Part shown: in pieces, positions 26,904 through 32,696 of the stretch | Numbering within the stretch: the stretch's first letter is position 1 | How the letters are laid out: each line of letters starts with the position of its first letter | Origin: an uncultured Prochlorococcus sp. | GTDB taxonomy: Bacteria > Cyanobacteriota > Cyanobacteriia > PCC-6307 > Cyanobiaceae | Assembly (NCBI GenBank): GCA_902589115.1 | Contig: CACIRS010000014.1 | Location: 1-32,696 of the forward strand | DNA length: 32,696 nucleotides | Direction: 5' to 3' | The notes under the pieces: generated by a model | The model's input: only the letters and a program-made list of their open reading frames with translations | The model's database searches: none | What the model was told of the DNA's origin: nothing | Made by a program: the position numbers and the translations under genes

Positions 26904-27809
26904 ATGCGCATAAGGCTAGTATGGTTAATATATAGAGCGAATAGTGAAGAGGCGTATAACTCTGCTTGCATTTTTGTTGATCATTTAAAAAGTAAAGGTA
27001 TTAAAGTTGAAAAATATCAAAGCAATTCAAATGATAATCTAAAAAGTCTTATTGCAGAGAAAAAAAATCTTCCAGACTTAGTAATTGTTCTTGGAGGTGA
27101 TGGAACAGTGTTAGGGGCTGCTCGACAATTTTCACCCTTAAAGATACCAATTCTTAGTTTTAATGTAGGAGGTAATTTAGGCTTCCTAACACATGATAGA
27201 AAGCTATTGGATAAGAATGATCTATTGGAACGGTTAATTAATGACAAATTTACCATTGAGCCAAGAATGATGCTACATGCAAAGATAGAAAAGTCATTCG
27301 AATCTAAAGAACCAGTTAGCAATGAGATAAAGCATAACTGGGCATTAAATGATTTTTATTTTCGCGCAAGTAATGATGATATTTCTCCAACTTGCAATCT
27401 TTTACTAGAAATAGATGGAGAAACTGTCGATAGATATAAAGGAGATGGCTTAATTATATCAACACCAACTGGTTCAACAGCTTATGCAATGGCAACAGGT
27501 GGATCTATTCTTCACCCAGGCATAGAAGCAATTATTGTAACGGCAATTTGTCCTATTAGTCTTTCTAGCAGACCAATAGTAGTCCCAGCGAAATCAAAAC
27601 TAATCATTAAATCGACTGGAGATATTAATCGAAAAGTAAAGCTATGGAAAGATGGCAATAGTTGTTCTTTCCTAGAGCCAGGAGATAAATGTATTATTCA
27701 AAGAGCCAATCAAGATGCTGAAATGATTTTATTAAACCAAAGCCCATCTTATTACAGTACTTTAGCCAAGAAATTAAATTGGGCCGGGAGCTTAATTCAC
27801 AACCAATAA
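26904..27809 (+). CDS. nadK: NAD kinase
   Basis: A 301-residue NAD kinase that makes NADP from NAD. It has the GGDGT catalytic loop at 64-68 (VIVLGGDGTVLGAAR), NVGGNLGFL, ALNDF (the NE/D motif) and the glycine-rich STPTGSTAYAMATGGSILHP. Length and order fit cyanobacterial forms; cyanobacteria usually have two such genes. It is directly downstream of ndhE and upstream of the CYTH protein. Confidence 0.95.
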   Translation: MRIRLVWLIYRANSEEAYNSACIFVDHLKSKGIKVEKYQSNSNDNLKSLIAEKKNLPDLVIVLGGDGTVLGAARQFSPLKIPILSFNVGGNLGFLTHDRKLLDKNDLLERLINDKFTIEPRMMLHAKIEKSFESKEPVSNEIKHNWALNDFYFRASNDDISPTCNLLLEIDGETVDRYKGDGLIISTPTGSTAYAMATGGSILHPGIEAIIVTAICPISLSSRPIVVPAKSKLIIKSTGDINRKVKLWKDGNSCSFLEPGDKCIIQRANQDAEMILLNQSPSYYSTLAKKLNWAGSLIHNQ

Positions 27810-27827
27810 TCTATAAATAAATTAAGA

Positions 27828-28322
27828 ATGGGCATTGAAATTGAAAGAAGATTTTTAGTCAAAGGAGAAAAATGGCAATCATTTATCAATCAAACTATGG
27901 AAATTAGGCAAGGATATTTAGTCAACAATATTAATGGTTGGACAATAAGAGTTAGGATAGCCGATCAAAAAAAAGCTTGGCTAACCCTTAAAACTCCAGC
28001 CGGTAGGTTTTCTCAACATGAATTCGAATACCAAATACCTTTGAATGAAGCAGAGTCGATTTGGCAATTAACAACTTATAAATTAACCAAAACCAGGCAT
28101 ACTCTCGAGATAAATAAACTCGTTTGGATTGTTGATTGCTTCCATGGGAAGAACTCACCTTTAGTCATTGCTGAAATTGAACTTGACTCTGAAAAGGATG
28201 AAATCATTCAGCCTGAATGGTGTCTCGAAGAAATCACAGGCAAAAATCAATGGAGCAATGCTTCATTAGCTCAAAAGCCTTTGCAGGACTGGGGACGAGA
28301 AGACGGCGAAAGCAATTCTTAA
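27828..28322 (+). CDS. CYTH-domain protein (triphosphate tunnel metalloenzyme)
   Basis: A 164-residue protein that starts with the CYTH signature EIERRFLV, in which the usual ExExK is E4, E6, Arg8. Further tunnel strands are IRQGYL, TIRVRIADQKKAWLTLK, FEYQIPLNEAESIW, KTRHTLE, WIVDCFHG and VIAEIELDSE. The alternating charged residues fit an eight-stranded tunnel that binds triphosphates. Bacterial members act as inorganic triphosphatases or related enzymes; the exact substrate is unknown here. It follows nadK by 18 bases. Confidence 0.88.
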   Translation: MGIEIERRFLVKGEKWQSFINQTMEIRQGYLVNNINGWTIRVRIADQKKAWLTLKTPAGRFSQHEFEYQIPLNEAESIWQLTTYKLTKTRHTLEINKLVWIVDCFHGKNSPLVIAEIELDSEKDEIIQPEWCLEEITGKNQWSNASLAQKPLQDWGREDGESNS

Positions 28323-28374
28323 GCAATTATTAGTCAAAGTGCGCAATTTCCTTTAGATTCCTTTTATATTTGAC

Positions 28375-28390
28375 GCTGGATTCGTCCAGC
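28375..28390 (+). promoter_or_regulatory. TTCG tetraloop hairpin
   Basis: A perfect 6-bp stem GCTGGA / TCCAGC closing a TTCG loop, 53 bases after the CYTH stop. No T run follows, so it is not a standard terminator. A TATATT at 28365-28370 just before it could be a -10 box. It is the first of two adjacent hairpins. Confidence 0.6.
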
Positions 28391-28396
28391 CATTTA

Positions 28397-28412
28397 TGCG
28401 GAGCGATCCGCA
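28397..28412 (+). promoter_or_regulatory. GCGA (GNRA) tetraloop hairpin
   Basis: A perfect 6-bp stem TGCGGA / TCCGCA closing a GCGA loop, six bases after the previous hairpin. It ends just upstream of the AGG ribosome binding site (28416-28418) of the small gene starting at TTG 28425. The 45 bases 28374-28418 contain 28 G or C, far richer than their surroundings. The placement suggests a structured leader. Confidence 0.6.
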
Positions 28413-28424
28413 GGCAGGTCAGAT

Positions 28425-28610
28425 TTGTATGGTTTATACGATGCAGATGGAATTCTGCGTTTCAGCTGTCAAGATCGCGAAGCATGCATGGCATATGCAG
28501 AATTGTTTGATATGACATCTGTTGAATGTTTATTTATGCCTTTTCCAGAAGGTGGTTTACAAAAAGCTAAAGATCGCTATCGGAAGCATCGGGAAGTGAA
28601 CAACAATTAA
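28425..28610 (+). CDS. Small conserved-looking protein of unknown function
   Basis: A 61-residue protein that I do not recognise as a named family: LYGLYDADGILRFSCQDREAC, AYAELFDM, then MPFPEGGLQKAKDRYRKHRE. It is soluble and balanced in charge, with a basic helical tail and two or three Cys. The start is TTG 28425 with AGG 6 bases upstream; the frame is open back to 28374 but has no ATG, GTG or other TTG there. Its leader carries two tetraloop hairpins. Its last 44 bases overlap the PedR-like gene on the other strand. The protein-like composition and ribosome binding site support it being real. Confidence 0.7.
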   Translation: MYGLYDADGILRFSCQDREACMAYAELFDMTSVECLFMPFPEGGLQKAKDRYRKHREVNNN

Positions 28611-28845
28611 ATCCATCGCGACAGATCTTGCCATGGTCCATAGCCCAATTCAAAAGTGCTACTCGATTTTTGGAACCGGTTTTAGTAAACATATTGCTTA
28701 CATGATTGTCTACTGTTCGCTTACTGATAGTTAAACGCTGTGCGATTTCTTGATTAGTCAATCCATCTGCAACAAGATCAATGATCTCCATTTCCCTCGC
28801 AGAGAGGGCTATAGGAGATGGATTTGAAGCTTCTCCAGTAATCAT
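28567..28845 (-). CDS. pedR: Receiver-less LuxR-type regulator, PedR-like
   Basis: A 92-residue stand-alone LuxR/NarL HTH (about 14-70: LSAREMEIIDLVADGLTNQEIA, then SKRTVDNHVSNMF), with no receiver domain. The C-terminal tail has Cys75, Cys81 and Cys82 (ICRDGFNCCSLP). Size, missing receiver and Cys tail match PedR (Ssl0564) of Synechocystis, a redox-responsive regulator tied to photosynthetic electron transport through a Cys in this region; the match is from memory. Targets here are unknown. The 84 bases to metF hold both promoters. Its 3' end overlaps the small gene at 28425-28610. Confidence 0.8.
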   Translation of the reverse strand: MITGEASNPSPIALSAREMEIIDLVADGLTNQEIAQRLTISKRTVDNHVSNMFTKTGSKNRVALLNWAMDHGKICRDGFNCCSLPDASDSDL

Positions 28846-28929
28846 CTCTCCCTCTAGCCTTAAAGTTCATAGTAGGCAGACTAAAGGTCTACCGATATTC
28901 CATAGTAATCAGATCATCAACTAGCGGGT

Positions 28930-29823
28930 TTGATATCACTTCTTCAAAAAGCCATTGAGTCTGGCGGCACAACAATCACCGCAGAGATAATGCCTCCTAG
29001 AGGAGCAAATCCCTCTCATGCAATTGAGATGGCGATGAGATTGGCTAATCGTGTGCATGCCATAAATGTCACAGATGGCAGCAGAGCTGTTATGAGAATG
29101 AGCAGTGTTGCAGTTTGCAAATTACTTTTAGAACAAGGACTAGAGCCCGTTCTTCAGGTGGCATGTAGAGATAGAAATAGAATTGCCCTACAAGCAGATT
29201 TACTAGGAGCTCATGCACTTGGCATTAAAAATGTTCTTTGCCTGACTGGGGATCCTGTAAGGGTTGGTGATCAATCAGAAGCAAAACATGTAAATGATTA
29301 CGAATCTGTCAGATTGCTAAGACAAGTTTCATCCTTCAATTCTGGGCAAGATCCTTCATCTGGCGAGCTTCCAGATGGTGCGACAAATTTTTTTGCAGGA
29401 GCAGCAGCCGATCCAAATTGTCAAAGTATCTCAGGACTACGTAGACGATTAACGCTCAAAAAAGAAGCAGGGGCAAAATTTTTACAAACGCAAATGGTTA
29501 TGCGATCAGAAGTATTAGAAGATTTTTGTAAGCAAATTGCAGAACCTATTGAGTTACCAGTAATTGCAGGAGTATTTCTTTTGAAATCAGCTAAAAATGC
29601 AACTTTTATTAATCGTGTTGTGCCAGGTGCATGTATTCCTGAAGCTATCGTTAATCGATTAGCAGCAGCTAAGTATCCGTCAGCTGAAGGAATTAAAATT
29701 GCAGCAGAACAAGTAAAAAGCTTTCTAGGGATCGCTCAAGGTATACACCTAATGGCTATCAAAGCCGAGGAATATATTCCAGAGATTCTTGATTTGGCAG
29801 GAGTTAACTCGCTGCAGAAGTAA
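28930..29823 (+). CDS. metF: Methylenetetrahydrofolate reductase
   Basis: A 297-residue TIM-barrel flavoenzyme that reduces 5,10-methylene-THF to 5-methyl-THF for methionine synthesis. It has TAEIMPPRGANP at the N-terminus (catalytic Glu), INVTDGSRAVMRMSSVAVC, LQVACRDRNRIALQADLLGAHALGIKNVLCLTGDP, the latter matching the family's folate and FAD contacts, and GAKFLQTQMV. The start is TTG 28930, with the family sequence beginning immediately after it; no ATG is available. The last 20 bases overlap the end of the nucleotidyltransferase gene on the other strand. Confidence 0.93.
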   Translation: MISLLQKAIESGGTTITAEIMPPRGANPSHAIEMAMRLANRVHAINVTDGSRAVMRMSSVAVCKLLLEQGLEPVLQVACRDRNRIALQADLLGAHALGIKNVLCLTGDPVRVGDQSEAKHVNDYESVRLLRQVSSFNSGQDPSSGELPDGATNFFAGAAADPNCQSISGLRRRLTLKKEAGAKFLQTQMVMRSEVLEDFCKQIAEPIELPVIAGVFLLKSAKNATFINRVVPGACIPEAIVNRLAAAKYPSAEGIKIAAEQVKSFLGIAQGIHLMAIKAEEYIPEILDLAGVNSLQK

Positions 29824-30982
29824 GGTCAGTTCCTAATAATTCAGCCATAGCTTTCTGTTGGGGAGAAGGTTCCACCAAATCTTGTCTGCGAGCATCTGTA
29901 ATCAACCAGTCCAATGCTGCTTCTTGCAGATCAAAGTGATTGCCACTTTTCCCAACGCAATATCTTCCAAATACCAGCTTTTCAACAAGTTGAACACCGG
30001 GGCCAATACGGGAATAATCAAAAATAATTGAATTATCAATAGTTGCACCTTCACAAATACAACAACTAGGCCCAATCATTGATGGTCCAACAATCGTTGC
30101 TCCATCTTCTATTCGAGTCATTCCACCGACATAAACAGGTCCTTGAACATTTATCTTGTCCCAATTTGCAGCGACATTTAATCCTGTATAGATGCCTGGT
30201 CTCACTTCTTTCCCAGGGATACCAACCTGACGAACTTCTCCTAAAAGGACACTACGAATTGCCCTCCAATAATCAGGAACCTTCCCAATATCAACCCACT
30301 CAAAATCCATTGGGAGAGCATAGAATGGTGCTCCCATTTCTACCAACTTAGGGAATAAGTCAGAACCAATATCAAAAGGTTTTCCAGAAGGAATATGTTC
30401 AAAAATCTCAGGCTCAAACAAATAAATTCCTGTGTTAATAGTATCTCCTAAAGCAAGATCTACAGAAGGTTTCTCTTGAAATGCTTTAACACGGTCATTC
30501 TCATCAGTAACAACAACTCCATAACTACTTACTTGATCCTTGGGAACCTTTTTAGTTATCAAACTTGCCAATGCACCCTTTGCCTTATGCCTTTTAACAG
30601 CTTCCGAAAGATCTAAATCAATTAACGCATCTCCACAAAGTACAACGAAAGTATCATCAAAAAATTGCTGGAAATCTTGTATTTTTTTTAAGCCTCCTGC
30701 AGACCCCAAAGCATCGCCAATTAATTCACCATCTTCAATACGTCCTTCAAAGCTATAAGCAATCTCAACTCCAAAACGTTGGCCATCTCGAAAATAATTC
30801 TCAATCTCCTCAGCCAGATGAGAAACATTAACCATCACTTCTTTAAAATTATGCTCCTTAAGCAATTCCAGAAGAAACTCCATTACGGGTTTCTGCAAGA
30901 TAGGAATCATTGGCTTAGGGATCACATGAGTGATCGGCTGGACGCGAGTCCCTTTACCAGCGGCCAGAATCATCGCCTTCAT
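29804..30982 (-). CDS. Sugar-1-phosphate nucleotidyltransferase with hexapeptide-repeat C-terminus
   Basis: A 392-residue enzyme. The N-terminal nucleotidyltransferase domain (about 1-240) starts MKAMILAAGKGTRVQP and contains KPMIPILQKPVMEF, GDALGSAGGL and the metal-binding VLCGDALIDLD. A left-handed beta-helix (about 260-350) follows with hexapeptide-like repeats (VQGPVYVGG, IEDGATIVGPSMIGPS, IGPGVQL). This is the layout of mannose-1-phosphate guanylyltransferase and glucose-1-phosphate nucleotidyltransferase relatives that make activated sugars for polysaccharide or glycoprotein. The sugar cannot be chosen from sequence alone. It lies downstream of scpA (57 bases). Confidence 0.88.
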   Translation of the reverse strand: MKAMILAAGKGTRVQPITHVIPKPMIPILQKPVMEFLLELLKEHNFKEVMVNVSHLAEEIENYFRDGQRFGVEIAYSFEGRIEDGELIGDALGSAGGLKKIQDFQQFFDDTFVVLCGDALIDLDLSEAVKRHKAKGALASLITKKVPKDQVSSYGVVVTDENDRVKAFQEKPSVDLALGDTINTGIYLFEPEIFEHIPSGKPFDIGSDLFPKLVEMGAPFYALPMDFEWVDIGKVPDYWRAIRSVLLGEVRQVGIPGKEVRPGIYTGLNVAANWDKINVQGPVYVGGMTRIEDGATIVGPSMIGPSCCICEGATIDNSIIFDYSRIGPGVQLVEKLVFGRYCVGKSGNHFDLQEAALDWLITDARRQDLVEPSPQQKAMAELLGTDLTSAAS

Positions 30983-31039
30983 TGGCGTTGTAAGACTCCT
31001 TTAATCCAAGACAACATAGACGCCGTTTGAGACCTCCTT

Positions 31040-31936
31040 CTATGCCGCAGCCGGCGCTGCAGCTGGCACTGTGATTGTTTTCAACGGAAGTTGAGTAATA
31101 CTGCCAGATTCAAGGATTCGTTTAAGTCGCAAAGAAGAGTAAAGAGAGCCTGATTGTTCAAGCTCTACCTTGCCCTGAGAGCAAAGAAAAAGAAGCGCCC
31201 AAAAAACCCCTACTCGATCAGTGTCCAAATCATTAGAAGCCTCATCTTTCCATTGACCAACCAAGAATTCAAAATCAACCCAGTAGAGCGCGTCTTCCCA
31301 TGCATTAAGAAATACTCCCAACGCAGCCGTTGTCTCAGGGAGCTTTTCTCTATGAGCCAAAGCATTGACTTGAGCAATTGCTTCTCTCTGAGAAAAACGT
31401 TTATTTCTCTTTTGCCTACGATTTTGAAATTCTTCTGATTCCAATTGCTCTGCAATCGTTTCTAATTGCTCAATCAACTCCCCAAGAGTTACGGGCCTCC
31501 TTAGTGGAGGTGGAGCTACAGGCCTTCGGCAAAGATGCCGTTCAGGTCTAATTGGTAATGCAAAACTTGGATCCAGCCATCCTTGGTCAGAGAAATCAGA
31601 TTCCAGCTCCTCATCAATCAAAGGGTCTGAAGGAAAAGTCGAAGCCTCAAGAGCTTCTGCTTTCAGTCCTACCAATACTGAAGCAGCTAAAAAAGCTTCA
31701 CTACTATCAGCAAGATCTCTTTCATAACTACCTCCATAACTTCTCAATTGAGCAGCAACTTGCCTTGGAACTTCAATACGTTGCTTAAGTTGATCTAAAA
31801 ATCCATCTACAACAGAAATTACATCTACATCCCAAGGGTCCAAATCTCCATTTTGTGCAGCATCCTGCAAAAGACGAATAGCTAGACGAGCGCCGGCATC
31901 AGCTCCCATTTTCAAACCATCAACTTGCAAAATCAA
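31040..31936 (-). CDS. scpA: Segregation and condensation protein A
   Basis: A 298-residue kleisin. The N-terminal ARLAIRLLQDAAQNGDLDPWDVDVISVVDGFLDQL matches the ScpA start (LLxLIRKxKIDIxDIPI-type, here divergent as in cyanobacteria). It is followed by YLAASVLVGLKAE-like helices, a charged variable middle (about 120-190) and a C-terminal winged helix (VGVFWALLFLCSQGKVELEQSGSLYSSLRL). It bridges SMC heads in chromosome organisation. scpB and smc are not in the window. The last residues are Ala/Pro-rich. Confidence 0.88.
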   Translation of the reverse strand: MILQVDGLKMGADAGARLAIRLLQDAAQNGDLDPWDVDVISVVDGFLDQLKQRIEVPRQVAAQLRSYGGSYERDLADSSEAFLAASVLVGLKAEALEASTFPSDPLIDEELESDFSDQGWLDPSFALPIRPERHLCRRPVAPPPLRRPVTLGELIEQLETIAEQLESEEFQNRRQKRNKRFSQREAIAQVNALAHREKLPETTAALGVFLNAWEDALYWVDFEFLVGQWKDEASNDLDTDRVGVFWALLFLCSQGKVELEQSGSLYSSLRLKRILESGSITQLPLKTITVPAAAPAAA

Positions 31937-32036
31937 TCTGAATCTTCTAGCAATTTATCTAGATTTATAAAGAGCGCCAGAGCAATAGTAATTCTATTAA
32001 GAAAACCTAATCAAAATTTAATAATACAAAATATTT

Positions 32037-32696
32037 TTATAAATTTAATTTTGGTGCTAAAAATACTTCAGACTTTGATTTGAGGTTAGTCATGGTAACA
32101 AACTTGGCTTTATTAAGTCTCTCCATAGCGCCAACATCTCTCTTTACTAATGCTTCAATAGATGCTCTATAACTATCAGTCATCAATCTTGGGTAAAGGC
32201 CTATTCCTATTATGGGAACAAGCAGTGAGCCAATGATATATATTTCACGAGGCTCAGCATCTACTAAGTTTGTATTTGATACCAATTCTGGATTCTCCTT
32301 TCCAAAGAAAATCTCTCTAAGCATTGAAAGGAGATAAATAGGAGTAAGAATTACTCCTACTGCAGCAAGGGCTGCAATTACTATTCTAAAAGGCAATGTA
32401 TAGGCTTCATCAGTTACAAAGCCCGCAAATATCATTAATTCTGAAACAAATCCGCTCATTCCTGGCAAAGCAAGAGAAGCAAGGGCACAAACAGTCCAAA
32501 GTGCAAACATAATTCTCATCTTTTGGCCTACTCCCCCCATTTCATCAAGTTGCAAAGTATGAGTTCTGTCATAGGTTGCTCCCACAAGGAAAAATAAACT
32601 TGCGCCAATAAGTCCATGACTAATCATTTGCAACATTGCGCCACTTGTTCCTAAAGCACTAAAGCTGCCTATACCTATAAGAACAAAACCCATATG
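32037..32696 (-). CDS. ndhD: NAD(P)H-quinone oxidoreductase subunit 4, C-terminal part
   Basis: The frame runs off the window end (32696), so only the last 219 residues are seen. They include [39 protein letters not shown], the loop [14 protein letters not shown] and the last membrane segments, typical of NuoM/NdhD antiporter-like subunits. The final 40 residues are hydrophilic. NdhD has paralogues for CO2 uptake and for cyclic flow; the part seen is not enough to say which. About 100 bases of AT-rich spacer separate it from scpA downstream on the same strand. Confidence 0.93.
   Translation of the reverse strand, partial: HMGFVLIGIGSFSALGTSGAMLQMISHGLIGASLFFLVGATYDRTHTLQLDEMGGVGQKMRIMFALWTVCALASLALPGMSGFVSELMIFAGFVTDEAYTLPFRIVIAALAAVGVILTPIYLLSMLREIFFGKENPELVSNTNLVDAEPREIYIIGSLLVPIIGIGLYPRLMTDSYRASIEALVKRDVGAMERLNKAKFVTMTNLKSKSEVFLAPKLNL

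Noticed and set aside
28878-28890. AGAC-TAAAG-GTCT dyad between the PedR-like gene and metF
   Set aside because: Four-base arms are too short to support an operator or a folate riboswitch; no THF riboswitch core seen.

Overview
The window is AT-rich, densely packed cyanobacterial chromosome. It carries NDH-1 subunits, the Mg-protoporphyrin methyltransferase ChlM, a phylloquinone (vitamin K1) gene cluster, a Ycf29-type regulator and a PedR-like regulator. Short spacers, overlapping gene ends and the protein style point to a marine picocyanobacterium, most likely Prochlorococcus of a low-light SS120/MIT 9211-like type. The strain guess is inference; the cyanobacterial assignment is firm. I see no mobile elements, tRNA or rRNA genes, or CRISPR arrays. 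This is core genome rather than an island.

Layout. 1-639: 3' part of a histidinol-phosphate-type aminotransferase. 652-4396 (minus): a run of prfB, a DUF3285-type small protein, ybeY, dgkA, trpG/pabA and a secreted metallo-beta-lactamase-fold protein. 4477-5672 (plus): glutaredoxin and glutathione synthetase. 5636-10826: phylloquinone genes, with menF on minus, menA-menC-menE on plus and the DHNA-CoA thioesterase on minus behind ndhH. 12064-14163: rsmH and a cysteine desulfurase. 14488-16226: a Ycf29-like response regulator and a pseudouridine synthase-like protein. 16245-18765: chlM and nagA, divergent from purE. 18829-22610: cysC, a SUI1/eIF1-like factor, trpB, hrcA and a rhodanese. 22799-28322: gltA, ndhA-I-G-E, NAD kinase and a CYTH protein. 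28425-29823: a small unknown protein, a PedR-like LuxR protein and metF. 29804-32696 (minus): a sugar nucleotidyltransferase, scpA and the 3' end of ndhD.

Functional links. MenF, MenC, MenE, the thioesterase and MenA take chorismate towards phylloquinone, the photosystem I A1 cofactor; MenD, MenB and MenH are not here. NdhA, I, G, E, H and D are parts of one thylakoid complex.

Most notable observations: (1) menA is interrupted exactly at a run of ten G, and 8 or 11 G would restore it; (2) prfB has a complete RF2 programmed +1 frameshift cassette, with a perfect 7-bp hairpin covering its Shine-Dalgarno-like element and an internal AUG; (3) two tandem tetraloop hairpins (TTCG then GCGA) sit just before the small gene at 28425; (4) two enzyme-fold proteins lack expected catalytic or metal residues (the MBL-fold protein and the RluA-like protein); (5) the cysteine desulfurase has no ATG, GTG or TTG ahead of its conserved N-terminus.
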